A DNA stretch of 64,000 nt from Lachnospiraceae bacterium (GTDB taxonomy: Bacteria > Bacillota > Clostridia > Lachnospirales > Lachnospiraceae): NCBI GenBank assembly GCA_017521605.1, contig JAFXCD010000033.1, positions 1 to 64,000 of the forward strand. Direction: 5' to 3'. Shown piece by piece: positions 51,505 through 60,235 of the stretch. The translations under genes were made by a program, and so were the position numbers. Every line of letters starts with the position of its first letter. Within the stretch, counting starts at the first letter, position 1. The notes beneath the pieces were generated by a model, which searched no databases, had not been told where the DNA came from, and saw nothing but the letters and a program-made list of their open reading frames with translations.

Positions 51505-53379
51505 ATGAGTAATCAGGGAATGAAAAAAGAATGTAAGTTTTGTGGGGCACGATTTGCACAGAGTGTGAAACTTTGCCCTAATTGTGGTAGTGTCCATATA
51601 AAGCTTGTAGCTCAAGAGGGTATGGAATATTTGGAAACTGTCAGTAGGGAAAGTGAAAATGCTGAGCAGGTAGGTTCTGAAAAACAGAAAACTAAGAAAA
51701 AGTGGAAAAAGGTTATTGTGATTCTGGTGTCAGTACTGGTTGGCGTTTTTGCGCTACTTATTGTGGTGTCTCAATTATTAATAAGATGGGCGGATAAGAT
51801 TCTTGAAAAGGATAAACTTTCTCTAAATGAACAAGTAGAACAGGTTCTTGAAGATAGTGATATGAGTGATGAAGAGTGGAAGGAAACAATGTTACCTTTA
51901 CTGGATGAACTCTATTCATTTCATATGGATGAAGAAATAGCTGAAGTTTTTGATGAGGCGCTGAGTGATGACAGACCCATTTCAGCGTGGGAGCATTTCC
52001 TCTATGCCTCTTGTCTTTCAGATTTTTATGCATTAGAGGAGATATGGGAATATGAGAAATCCGGTAAAAATTTTACTGAGGTTCATTACCAGGAGCTTTT
52101 GTACTATGGTTTAGAGATGAGAAGTTCTGAGGAAAATGAAGGACTCGCTACAGAAGAGAGGGAAAGGCTACAGTGGCGTATAACAAAAGTGTACAATGAT
52201 GTCACAACTCGTTTTGACTTGTCAGAAGAAGAGTGGAATGATTTATATGGAAAAGCTATTGAAGAGCATGGATTCGTAGATTATGAGCTAGTGAAGGAAT
52301 TCTTGAAAAATAGAGATAGTGTTTTCGAGAAGGATATCTCTGAGTATACAAAACCGATTGAGAACATAGAGGAAGCATTAAAGGCCACAGAAAGTCTCTA
52401 TGGTGTCGAGTGGCAGAAAGCAATGTTTCCAATATTAAATCAATTGTTTAAACAGAATGAGTATAAGACAATATATGATATTTATGTGGGTGTTAAATTA
52501 GAGGATACTTATAAGCCAATAGCTCATTGGGAACATTATTTGTATGCTCGAGCACTTTATGATATTTATGATATAGAAAAAGTATTGGAGATTGAAGCAT
52601 CAGGAGAACAGATAAAAGAATGGCAATATATTAATTTATTAATGGATTATTTTACCTTTGAAGACTTTGAAAATCGTACCAACCTTACAGAAGAAGAAAA
52701 AGAAAAATTAATGCCCTTGGTTATTAAGCTACGTGAAGATGCCATAAGTCGTTGGAATTTAAGCCAAGAGGAATGGGAAGAGCTACGTAATCGTGTTGTA
52801 TCAGAATATAATGTAATAAGTTATGAAAAAACGGAACGATTTGTAGAAGCTTGGATGGAGAAAAATGGTTACACCAATGATGTCATTACTATTGAAGAAG
52901 AGATTATTGATTCCATTGATTTGGATGACGAAACATGGAAAAAGAGGTTCATTCCTAAGTTAGATGAAATATATGAGAAGGGAGCAGATGAGGAACTTTA
53001 TAATGCTGTTATGACAGCACATTTGTATGGTCGTTCTAATGGTGTATATCAATGGCAGCATAAGGATTATGTTGATATGCTTTCGGAATATTATGACGCA
53101 GAACGTAAATGGGGCTATGAAAATGCTGGTACAGAATTGGATAAATATGACTATACACATTTGCTCTATGCATATTTACTATATGAACATTGGGAGACAA
53201 ATATGTCTTTGTCACAGGATGAGATGGAAAGACTAAAACCTTATCGAGATAAAATACTTCAAGATGGGGACACACGTTGGAATTTTACAGAGAATGAATG
53301 GAAGGAATTAATTTCCGATAATAGAAAAATCTACTATTATGTGGTTGCAGATTTTGTAGAACAATGGTTGGAAAACTAA
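51505..53379 (+). CDS. Zinc-ribbon membrane protein with three internal repeats, 624 aa
   Basis: The N-terminal zinc ribbon (CKFCG at about residue 10, CPNCG at about 28) precedes a Lys-rich stretch and one membrane helix (VIVILVSVLVGVFALLIVVSQLLI). The remainder is a long acidic helical domain made of three repeats of about 170 residues. Each has a W-x-H-F/Y-L-Y-A-x-x-L-x-D-x-Y core: AWEHFLYASCLSDFYALEEIWEYE, then HWEHYLYARALYDIYDIEKVLEIE, then WQHKDYVDMLSEYYDAERKWGYE. Repeats end in RFDLSEEEW, RWNLSQEEW and RWNFTENEW. The function is unknown. It sits inside the folate operon, between the HD gene and folP, behind the two-hairpin element. Start ATG 51505 uses AGGGGGTG. Confidence 0.8.
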   Translation: MSNQGMKKECKFCGARFAQSVKLCPNCGSVHIKLVAQEGMEYLETVSRESENAEQVGSEKQKTKKKWKKVIVILVSVLVGVFALLIVVSQLLIRWADKILEKDKLSLNEQVEQVLEDSDMSDEEWKETMLPLLDELYSFHMDEEIAEVFDEALSDDRPISAWEHFLYASCLSDFYALEEIWEYEKSGKNFTEVHYQELLYYGLEMRSSEENEGLATEERERLQWRITKVYNDVTTRFDLSEEEWNDLYGKAIEEHGFVDYELVKEFLKNRDSVFEKDISEYTKPIENIEEALKATESLYGVEWQKAMFPILNQLFKQNEYKTIYDIYVGVKLEDTYKPIAHWEHYLYARALYDIYDIEKVLEIEASGEQIKEWQYINLLMDYFTFEDFENRTNLTEEEKEKLMPLVIKLREDAISRWNLSQEEWEELRNRVVSEYNVISYEKTERFVEAWMEKNGYTNDVITIEEEIIDSIDLDDETWKKRFIPKLDEIYEKGADEELYNAVMTAHLYGRSNGVYQWQHKDYVDMLSEYYDAERKWGYENAGTELDKYDYTHLLYAYLLYEHWETNMSLSQDEMERLKPYRDKILQDGDTRWNFTENEWKELISDNRKIYYYVVADFVEQWLEN

Positions 53380-53411
53380 TAGAAGAATTGCGAATGCTTA
53401 GAGAGGAAACG

Positions 53412-54275
53412 ATGTTAAGTAGAGACAAAAGTACAATGAAAATCGGAAACAGAATCTTTGATGTGCAAAAGCATACTTATGTGATGGGTATCCTAAATGT
53501 AACTCCGGACTCTTTTTCAGATGGAGGCCAATGGCTGGAAAAGGATAAAGCCTTGTACCATGTAGAAGAGATGCTGGCTGAAGGTATGGATATCCTGGAT
53601 GTGGGCGGAGAATCTACCCGTCCCGGACATGTGGCCATTTCTGCAGAGGAAGAGATTAGTAGAGTGGTGCCTGTGATTGAAGCTATTAAAAGTCGGTTTG
53701 ATGTGCCAATCTCTCTAGATACTTATAAGGCAGAAGTGGCGAAGGCAGGCATCAAAGCAGGAGTGGATTTGATTAATGATATCTGGGGACTCAAAAAGGA
53801 TCCGGAGATGGCACAGGTGATTGCAGAAAGTGGCGTGGCATGTTGTCTCATGCACAACCGAAAGGAAGCCGACTATGTGGATTTACTGCGGGATATGGTG
53901 GCAGATTTGCAGGAAAGTTTGGAGTTAGCCTGTAAGGCAGGTATTTCTAACGATAAAATTATATTGGACCCTGGTATTGGTTTTGGGAAAACTTATGTGG
54001 ATAATTTACAGTTGCTGGGAGCATTGGATAGATTTCAACAGTTGGGTTATCCCTTGCTTTTAGGAACCAGTCGCAAATCTGTGATTGGTCTGACCTTGGA
54101 CCTGCCGGTTGAAGAAAGACTGGAAGGCACGTTGGTAACAACAGTTATGGCAGTGCTCAACGGATATGCTTTTGTCAGAGTACATGATATAAAAGAAAAT
54201 GTAAGAGCCATTCGCATGGCAGAAGCAATACGACAAGGAGGTATGAGCTTATATGGACGAAATCAGAATCGATAA
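53412..54275 (+). CDS. folP: Dihydropteroate synthase
   Basis: GILNVTPDSFSDGG at about residue 25, DVGGESTRPG and the later LDPGIGFGKT and LLLGTSRKS define FolP. It condenses p-aminobenzoate with hydroxymethyl-dihydropterin diphosphate and is the sulfonamide target. ATG 53412 has GAGAGG upstream. Two earlier in-frame ATGs (53364, 53394) are less well placed. Confidence 0.95.
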   Translation: MLSRDKSTMKIGNRIFDVQKHTYVMGILNVTPDSFSDGGQWLEKDKALYHVEEMLAEGMDILDVGGESTRPGHVAISAEEEISRVVPVIEAIKSRFDVPISLDTYKAEVAKAGIKAGVDLINDIWGLKKDPEMAQVIAESGVACCLMHNRKEADYVDLLRDMVADLQESLELACKAGISNDKIILDPGIGFGKTYVDNLQLLGALDRFQQLGYPLLLGTSRKSVIGLTLDLPVEERLEGTLVTTVMAVLNGYAFVRVHDIKENVRAIRMAEAIRQGGMSLYGRNQNR

Positions 54276-55068
54276 CCTGGAAGTATATGCCTATCATGGA
54301 GTATTTCCGGAGGAAAATGAAAAAGGACAGCCTTTCTTTGTGAATATGGTTCTTTATACAGATATCAGAAGGGCCGGGCAGGCCGATGAGCTGACCTTGT
54401 CCACCCATTATGGAGAGGTGTGCCATTTTGTGACCAATTGGATGCAAAAACATACCTGTAAACTGATTGAAACCGTGGCAGAGAATATTGCCAGAGAAGT
54501 ATTGTTAGAGTTTCCTTTGGTAGAAGCTTTGGATGTGGAAATTCGTAAGCCTCAGGCACCTATTGGACTTCCCTTTGAAAGTGTGTCTGTGAAGATACAT
54601 AGAGGTTGGCATAAAGTCTATGTGGCTATCGGTTCTAATATGGGAGAGAAGGAAAAGTATTTGCAGGAGGCCATACAAGGGTTGGCAGACCATGAACAGA
54701 TATTGATAATGCAAACCTCCGATTTGATTAGCACAGAGCCTTATGGTGGCGTGGAACAGGATAGTTTTTTAAATGGTATGGTAGAAATTAAGACATTACT
54801 TACTCCTCATGAACTTCTGGACTATCTTCATGAGCTGGAACAGAAGGCAGGACGTGAAAGAATAGTGCGCTGGGGTCCCCGAACCTTAGATTTGGATATT
54901 GTTTTTTACGACAAACTGATTTTTGAGGATGATGTGTTAATCCTTCCCCATGTGGATATGGAGAATAGGGACTTTGTGCTAAAACCTATGGTAGAGCTGA
55001 ATGCAAACTTCAGACACCCGGTTTTGCAAAAGACCATGAAACAGTTATTGGAAGCTTTGGGTGTGTAA
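54253..55068 (+). CDS. folBK: Bifunctional FolB-FolK: dihydroneopterin aldolase / HPPK
   Basis: Residues 1-118 are FolB (DNLEVYAYHGVFPEENEKGQPFFVN). Residues 119-271 are FolK (VYVAIGSNMGEKEKYLQEAI, then RWGPRTLDLDIVFYD). The fusion gives the two steps before FolP. It overlaps the end of folP by 23 bp and, at its 3' end, overlaps the minus-strand Gx-transporter gene by 24 bp. Confidence 0.94.
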   Translation: MDEIRIDNLEVYAYHGVFPEENEKGQPFFVNMVLYTDIRRAGQADELTLSTHYGEVCHFVTNWMQKHTCKLIETVAENIAREVLLEFPLVEALDVEIRKPQAPIGLPFESVSVKIHRGWHKVYVAIGSNMGEKEKYLQEAIQGLADHEQILIMQTSDLISTEPYGGVEQDSFLNGMVEIKTLLTPHELLDYLHELEQKAGRERIVRWGPRTLDLDIVFYDKLIFEDDVLILPHVDMENRDFVLKPMVELNANFRHPVLQKTMKQLLEALGV

Positions 55069-55563
55069 AAATATACCTAAGTATTTCTGGACAAAGTGAG
55101 CACACAAACCGATAAACAGACCGGTAACAACCGCGCTCAGGATAAAGAAGGGCAGATAGGTAAGCACGGCTAAAGATTTGGTTAAAATAAGAGCTACAAC
55201 TAATTGTCCCAGATTATGGAAAAGGGCTCCGAAAATACTGATTAAAAAGAGAAAATGTCCTTGTAAAATCCATAGAATCAAAGCCATGGCAAGTAGGCAG
55301 AATATACCGCCTGCCAGGCTGTAGAACAGACTGACAAACTGCCCAAATAAAAAGGTGGCAATTATAATACGTATAAGGAGTACTGGAAAAGCTTCTCTTA
55401 GAGAGAAGTTTTTCAATATTATCAGGGTTATGATATTGGCTAGTCCCAGCTTTATACCCGGAATGGGTACCAGAGTTGGCAATAAGCTTTCCACCCAGTA
55501 GAGGATTAGTGCCAGAGTGGTAAAGAAGGCAAGTATGGTTAGCTTTTTTGTAGAATATTTCAT
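55045..55563 (-). CDS. Gx transporter family protein (HepS/PF07456-like), 172 aa
   Basis: The N-terminal MKYSTKKLTILAFFTTLALIL, followed by the ECF-S-like PIPGIKLGLANIITLIIL stretch and five to six hydrophobic helices, matches PF07456. It was once named heptaprenyl diphosphate synthase component I but is now grouped with small transporter-like membrane proteins. ATG 55563 has AAGGAG upstream. It is next to a NusG_II protein and apbE and may be part of flavin-linked electron transfer. Confidence 0.82.
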   Translation of the reverse strand: MKYSTKKLTILAFFTTLALILYWVESLLPTLVPIPGIKLGLANIITLIILKNFSLREAFPVLLIRIIIATFLFGQFVSLFYSLAGGIFCLLAMALILWILQGHFLFLISIFGALFHNLGQLVVALILTKSLAVLTYLPFFILSAVVTGLFIGLCAHFVQKYLGIFLHTQSFQ

Positions 55564-55573
55564 AACAGTCTCC

Positions 55574-55969
55574 TTAATGACTAATTGCATCCGGTAGGTT
55601 TGGTGGAGAATTAATAGGTGTTAATTCAATCACCAGATGGTGGGGAAGGCAGGTAATGGGAAGCAGATTGTTGGTAATGGGACCTTGCTTCACACAAAGA
55701 AGGTCTGGACAATCTGCAGAGGAAATGCGGATAGTACCCTGTTCCACCCGGATTTCATTGTAATGGCCATTCGGTGTGGTAATGGTGAAGTTATATGAGG
55801 AAGTAACTTCAGAAAGTGAGAGGCTTTCATAAAGCTTTCCATCCACATAGATAAGAGCTGTATAAGAGCGGTTTTGTTTGGGATAGAATAAAAGGGTGAG
55901 AATGCTGAAAACACATAAAAGCGTGAGAATAGTAGATAAAAGTATAGCTTTTTTCGTTGTTTTTTTCAT
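55574..55969 (-). CDS. NusG domain II (DUF1312) membrane-anchored protein, 131 aa
   Basis: An N-terminal hydrophobic helix (AILLSTILTLLCVFSILTLLF) is followed by a beta-rich extracytoplasmic domain (YTALIYVDGKLYESLSLSEV, IRVEQGTIRISSADCPDLLCVKQGPIT) that matches the NusG_II family. The CPDLLC pair of cysteines may form a disulfide or a ligand site. It lies 10 bp before the Gx-transporter gene in one transcript, divergent from apbE. Confidence 0.82.
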   Translation of the reverse strand: MKKTTKKAILLSTILTLLCVFSILTLLFYPKQNRSYTALIYVDGKLYESLSLSEVTSSYNFTITTPNGHYNEIRVEQGTIRISSADCPDLLCVKQGPITNNLLPITCLPHHLVIELTPINSPPNLPDAISH

Positions 55970-56020
55970 ACTGCACCTCCTTTTTCATTTAAAGATAGTA
56001 TAGCAGAAAGGAGCAGGAAA

Positions 56021-57067
56021 ATGAAGAGTTGTATCAGAAAAAGCATAATGTTTATATGTTGCATAGTAGGTATTTCCTGTGTTCTTTCGGGTTGTGGCAG
56101 AAAAAGTATAAAAGTGACTGCGACCAATACAGCTATGGGTACGGTGGTACAGTATTCACTTTATGTGTCCGATGAAAAGAATGGAGAGGTCATCATTACA
56201 GAACTACAGGATGAACTGGAGCGATTGGAAAAGGAGTACTTGTCCTGGCGTATGGTAGAGTCTCAAGTGGCAAAGATAAACCAGCAGGCAGGTCAGTCGG
56301 AAGGAACAGCTGTAGATGAGGCACTATATGAATATTTGGAGCAGATTTGGCGTGTTTCCAAAGAAAGTGACGGGGCACTGGATGTGACAGTCGGCAATGT
56401 AACAGCTTTGTGGAATCTGGATGAGTGGTCCGGTCGTGAAAAGAACCAGTGGCAGAAATTTCAGGTTCCCGGCAAGGTGCAGATAGAGGCGTTACTAAAA
56501 AATACCGGCTTTGAAAAAGTAAAAATAGGGGAAGGAAAGATACAAATGCCACAAGACATGAGCCTGGATTTAGGTGCCGTAGGAAAAGGAATAGCCTGCG
56601 ACAGAATCGGAGATTATCTGAAGTCACAGAAAGGAATACAAGGTGCTGTGATTTCCGTGGGAGGCAGTGTGGTTACTTATGGTAGTAAGCCGGATGGAAG
56701 TGCCTGGAATGTGGCAATTATGCATCCAAGGGAAGAAGGTACATATTTGGGGACACTTTCCTTACAGGGGGAGTGGTATATAGCTACTTCCGGTGACTAT
56801 GAACGTTATGTGGAAAAGGAAGGAAAAAGATATCATCATATTATGAATCCCAAGACAGGCTATCCTGCAGATAGCGGTTTGTGTAGTGTAACTATATTAA
56901 GTGATAGTGGATTATTAAGTGATACTTTGTCTACTGCCTGCTTTGTGTTGGGGAAAGAGGATGGGCTGGAACTAGCCCAAAAAATGGAGGTAGAAGCATT
57001 ATTCGTGACTACGGAGCTGAAAATCCTTATGACGGATGGAATGAAAAAATATTTTGAGGAGAGTTAA
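56021..57067 (+). CDS. apbE: FAD:protein FMN transferase (ApbE), lipoprotein
   Basis: The signal VGISCVLSGC gives a lipobox. ApbE motifs follow: NTAMGTVVQYSLY, LDLGAVGKGIACDRI, and HHIMNPKTGYPADSGLCSVTI, then SDTLSTACFVLG. The enzyme attaches FMN covalently to Ser/Thr of extracytoplasmic redox proteins. No FMN-accepting target protein is in the window. It is divergent from the NusG_II/Gx-transporter pair and followed 2 bp later by a phosphoesterase gene. Confidence 0.94.
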   Translation: MKSCIRKSIMFICCIVGISCVLSGCGRKSIKVTATNTAMGTVVQYSLYVSDEKNGEVIITELQDELERLEKEYLSWRMVESQVAKINQQAGQSEGTAVDEALYEYLEQIWRVSKESDGALDVTVGNVTALWNLDEWSGREKNQWQKFQVPGKVQIEALLKNTGFEKVKIGEGKIQMPQDMSLDLGAVGKGIACDRIGDYLKSQKGIQGAVISVGGSVVTYGSKPDGSAWNVAIMHPREEGTYLGTLSLQGEWYIATSGDYERYVEKEGKRYHHIMNPKTGYPADSGLCSVTILSDSGLLSDTLSTACFVLGKEDGLELAQKMEVEALFVTTELKILMTDGMKKYFEES

Positions 57068-57069
57068 GA

Positions 57070-57564
57070 ATGGCTATATTTTTTATTGCAGATACACATT
57101 TTTCAGAAGAGAATATTATGAAGTACGAAAATAGACCATTTATGTCAATGGAGGTAATGAATGAAGAGTTGATTGCCAATTGGAACAGAATAGTTGGGGA
57201 TGAGGATATAGTCTATGTATTAGGGGATTTTGGTGCTTATGGACAGGAGAAGCAGATTTTAGACCGACTTAAGGGAACCAAATATTTAGTGAAAGGAAAT
57301 CATGATATTCAAAACAATGAATACTATAGACAGGCGGGATTTCAAGGGGTATATGACTACCCAATTATTTTAGAACAGTTTTGGATATTGTCCCATGAGC
57401 CTTTGTATGTAAATGAAAATATGCCCTATGCAAATTTATTCGGGCATGTTCATAATTCTCCCCTTTTTAAAGACTATAGCAGCCATCATTTTTGTGTGTC
57501 TGTAGAGAGAATTAACTATACACCTATTGAATTTGAAGAGATAAAAAGACAAATTATAGGATAA
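57070..57564 (+). CDS. Calcineurin-like metallophosphoesterase, 164 aa
   Basis: FIADTHFSEENIMKYENRPF, YVLGDFGAYG, VKGNHDIQN and FGHVHNSP give the metal ligands of a small calcineurin-type phosphoesterase. It is short for the superfamily and resembles YkuE-like or single-domain bacterial members. It is cytoplasmic. It sits 2 bp after apbE and is probably co-transcribed. The substrate is unknown. Confidence 0.88.
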   Translation: MAIFFIADTHFSEENIMKYENRPFMSMEVMNEELIANWNRIVGDEDIVYVLGDFGAYGQEKQILDRLKGTKYLVKGNHDIQNNEYYRQAGFQGVYDYPIILEQFWILSHEPLYVNENMPYANLFGHVHNSPLFKDYSSHHFCVSVERINYTPIEFEEIKRQIIG

Positions 57565-57656
57565 TATGAGTGTTGTTGTTGATTAATAAGATGATTTTTA
57601 GTAAGATAGTAGTTGAATAGTTAGTGGTTGATTTATGTTGTGAATGGGAGGAAAAC

Positions 57657-58001
57657 ATGGGAGAAAATACATTTTTGCATATAAATGAGGAAATTGTGGC
57701 TAAGGTGAGTGAAACTATGCCACCGGAAGAAGAAATGCAGGATCTGGCAGAGTTTTTTAAGGTGTTTGGTGATGCTACCAGATTGAAGATATTATATGTT
57801 TTAAAATGCTCAGAAATGTGCGTATATGATATTGCAAATATGGTGGGTATGAGCCAGTCAGCCATATCCCACCAATTACGGATTTTGAAACAAATGGATT
57901 TGGTAAAGAATCGTAGAGATGGAAAAACCATCTATTATTCCTTGGCAGATACGCATATTGTGACTATTCTAAGTCAGGGCTTGGACCACATTGAAGAATA
58001 G
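57657..58001 (+). CDS. ArsR/SmtB-family metal sensor (CzrA-like), 114 aa
   Basis: The winged-helix core FKVFGDATRLKILYVLKCSEMCVYDIANMVGMSQSAISHQLRILK is ArsR-type. The C-terminal helix has D-T-H, then H at +13 and E at +16 relative to that Asp, which matches the alpha-5 Zn(II) site of CzrA/SmtB (D, H, H, H/E). MCVYD also recalls the alpha-3 Cys site, although one Cys is absent. It is predicted to repress in the absence of zinc or cobalt. No efflux gene follows; the 3' end overlaps a minus-strand gene. ATG 57657 uses GGGAGG. Confidence 0.9.
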   Translation: MGENTFLHINEEIVAKVSETMPPEEEMQDLAEFFKVFGDATRLKILYVLKCSEMCVYDIANMVGMSQSAISHQLRILKQMDLVKNRRDGKTIYYSLADTHIVTILSQGLDHIEE

Positions 58002-58969
58002 GTGTCGGAGCCGATAGGGCTATGATACCAATTATCTTCACCAAATTCTTTAAAATACACATAATTTGAAGTCATATGTATGGCAGTGTAGTTGCCTTTT
58101 GCAATTACGGTAAGATCACTTCCGTTCAGCCTCATTCTTTTCAGAGCCGGTTCAGTTTGGGAGTTACTTTGGTAGTAAAGGTAGCCACTGCCTATATTAA
58201 AGCATTCTACACGGTCATGAGTCAGTACCTCGATGACCTCTTGGGTATAATCATATCTGCATAGTCGATAATCATTTTCCACGTCCAAATAATAGAAATA
58301 ATTTCCATCAAGTACCGGGTACCAGATATTACCTTCCCAGAAAACTGTAGAGACATTGTTTTCTGTGTTTAGAGAGTTTAAATAGTGGTTGGTCTGGGTG
58401 CCATTATAGTAAATTACACCATCCTTAGCACAAGATGGATTTACTGCATAGTCAGCTAAAATGGTCTTGTCAGACTGATCAGTATTCATGCGATAAAAGC
58501 ATAGGTTGTTACCGGCAGTGGTCAATAAATAGAGTGAATCATTCACCAATTGTGCATGAACAACCACATCACGGGTCATGTTTTTTACTTTTTCACCATT
58601 CAAATTACTTCTAAAGAAAGCATGTGATACACGGAGTTTATCCAGAGAGGTGTTTACGGGTTCCCTCATGAAATAATACAAGTAATCTCCACCGGCTAAA
58701 ATGTTGCAGATATTGCCATCATATACCTTTTTTACATCTGTTTCATCTATATTCATAGAGTATAAGCAGTTGTTATCAGCCGGATTGGAAAAATAAACCC
58801 GTCCTTCATGTTCACAGAATAATCCTCCATTGTTTAGATTACCGGCGGTGTTGCCGATGGTTCCATCAGGATTGGCAGGAATTGACTCTTCCTGATAGGA
58901 AAGAAGCGTTAAGGCTCCGGCTATGATTAATATTATGACAAATACAATAATAGGTTTCAGATTTTTCAT
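57974..58969 (-). CDS. DUF5050 protein, membrane-anchored, 331 aa
   Basis: A signal anchor (IIVFVIILIIAGALTLLSY) precedes a beta-propeller-like set of repeats with GDYLYYFM, NDSLYLLTTAGNNLCFYRMNTD, GVIYYNGT, GNYFYYLDVENDYRLCRY and GYLYYQSN. This is the DUF5050 pattern, and the domain would face outside. The 3' end overlaps the ArsR gene by 28 bp. Its promoter overlaps that of pheA. Confidence 0.85.
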   Translation of the reverse strand: MKNLKPIIVFVIILIIAGALTLLSYQEESIPANPDGTIGNTAGNLNNGGLFCEHEGRVYFSNPADNNCLYSMNIDETDVKKVYDGNICNILAGGDYLYYFMREPVNTSLDKLRVSHAFFRSNLNGEKVKNMTRDVVVHAQLVNDSLYLLTTAGNNLCFYRMNTDQSDKTILADYAVNPSCAKDGVIYYNGTQTNHYLNSLNTENNVSTVFWEGNIWYPVLDGNYFYYLDVENDYRLCRYDYTQEVIEVLTHDRVECFNIGSGYLYYQSNSQTEPALKRMRLNGSDLTVIAKGNYTAIHMTSNYVYFKEFGEDNWYHSPIGSDTYSSMWSKP

Positions 58970-59022
58970 GAATGTACCTCTTTTGTGAGTGTAGTTGATA
59001 GAAAAATGTTTATGCTATTCTT

Positions 59023-59051
59023 AGTATATCCTTTATTGGACTTGCTATCAA
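59023..59051 (-). promoter_or_regulatory. Sigma-A promoter of the DUF5050 gene
   Basis: On the minus strand TTGATA (59051-59046) and TATACT (59028-59023) are 17 bp apart. The -35 overlaps the pheA -35 by 2 bp. Confidence 0.75.
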
Positions 59052-59070
59052 GTGGGTTTTGGTATAAAAT
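59042..59070 (+). promoter_or_regulatory. Sigma-A promoter of pheA
   Basis: TTGCTA (59042-59047) and TAAAAT (59065-59070) are 17 bp apart, 33 bp before ATG 59104. It faces away from the DUF5050 promoter. Confidence 0.7.
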
Positions 59071-59103
59071 AATGGATTGAGAGTATATAGGGAGGATAGA
59101 CCT

Positions 59104-60228
59104 ATGGATTTATTGAATTTGAGAAATCAATTGGATGTGATAGATGCTGAAATTGTAGAGTTATATGAGAAACGTATGGACATCTGTAAGCAGGTGGCAG
59201 AGTATAAAATCAGTACCGGCAAAAAGGTTTTTGATAAGCAGAGAGAGATGGAAAAGCTGGCTACGGTAAAATCCATGACACATAATGATTTTAATGCTCA
59301 TGGTATACAGGAACTGTTTGAACAGATTATGTCCATGAGCCGTAAATTACAGTATCAGTTACTGACGGAAAATGGTAGTCTGGGGAAATTACCCTTTATC
59401 AGCGTGGAAGATTTGGAAACCGGCAAGGCCAGAGTAGTTTTTCAAGGGCTGGAGGGAGCTTATTCCCAAGCGGCTATGTTTCAATATTTTGGGGAGCATG
59501 TAAACAGCTTCCATGTAGATACCTTTCGGGATGCCATGGTGGCAATTGAGGAAGGTAGTGCTGATTTTGCAGTGCTTCCCATTGAGAATTCCACAGCAGG
59601 AATTGTAAATGAAATTTATGATTTGCTGGTGGAGTTTGAGAATTATATCGTAGGTGAACAAATAATTAAAATAGAGCATTGTGTGTTAGGGGTACCCGGC
59701 AGCAGGCTGGAGGATATTAAGACGGTGTATTCCCACCCCCAATCCTTGATGCAGAGTGCTAAATATTTGGAAACCAAAGATTGGCAGCAGATTAGTATGC
59801 AGAACAATGCATTCGCGGCCAAAAAGGTGGCAGAGGAGCAGAATAAGACCCAGGCAGCCATTGCAGGAGCACATGCAGCACCGCTTTATGGTTTGGAAGT
59901 ATTGGAGCAGGGGGTAAATCAGTCTGATACTAATTCTACCCGTTTTATAATTGTTACAAACCAAAAGATTTTTAAGAAGGACGCGGATAAAATAAGCATA
60001 TGCTTTGAAATACCACATAGGAGTGGTTCTCTGTATCATATGCTGTCCCATTTTATTTATAACAATTTAAGTATGACTAAAATTGAAAGCCGCCCTATAG
60101 AAGATCAGAACTGGGAGTATCGGTTCTTTATTGATTTTGAAGGAAATCTGGCAGATGGTGCGGTAAAGAATGCTCTTAGAGGACTTCGTGAGGAAGCTAA
60201 GAATTTAAGAATATTAGGAAATTATTAG
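59104..60228 (+). CDS. pheA: Chorismate mutase/prephenate dehydratase (P-protein)
   Basis: Residues 1-90 form the chorismate mutase domain (LNLRNQLDVIDAEIVELYEKRMDICKQVAEYK). Residues about 105-285 are the prephenate dehydratase (RVVFQGLEGAYSQAAMFQYFG, LPIENSTAGIVNEIYDLL, STRFIIVTNQ), and the C-terminus is an ACT domain that binds phenylalanine (SICFEIPHRSGSLYHML). ATG 59104 is 7 nt from GGGAGG; a TTG at 59077 is in-frame but lacks a site. It is the bifunctional form and leads to phenylalanine. Confidence 0.95.
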   Translation: MDLLNLRNQLDVIDAEIVELYEKRMDICKQVAEYKISTGKKVFDKQREMEKLATVKSMTHNDFNAHGIQELFEQIMSMSRKLQYQLLTENGSLGKLPFISVEDLETGKARVVFQGLEGAYSQAAMFQYFGEHVNSFHVDTFRDAMVAIEEGSADFAVLPIENSTAGIVNEIYDLLVEFENYIVGEQIIKIEHCVLGVPGSRLEDIKTVYSHPQSLMQSAKYLETKDWQQISMQNNAFAAKKVAEEQNKTQAAIAGAHAAPLYGLEVLEQGVNQSDTNSTRFIIVTNQKIFKKDADKISICFEIPHRSGSLYHMLSHFIYNNLSMTKIESRPIEDQNWEYRFFIDFEGNLADGAVKNALRGLREEAKNLRILGNY

Positions 60229-60235
60229 AAATACA

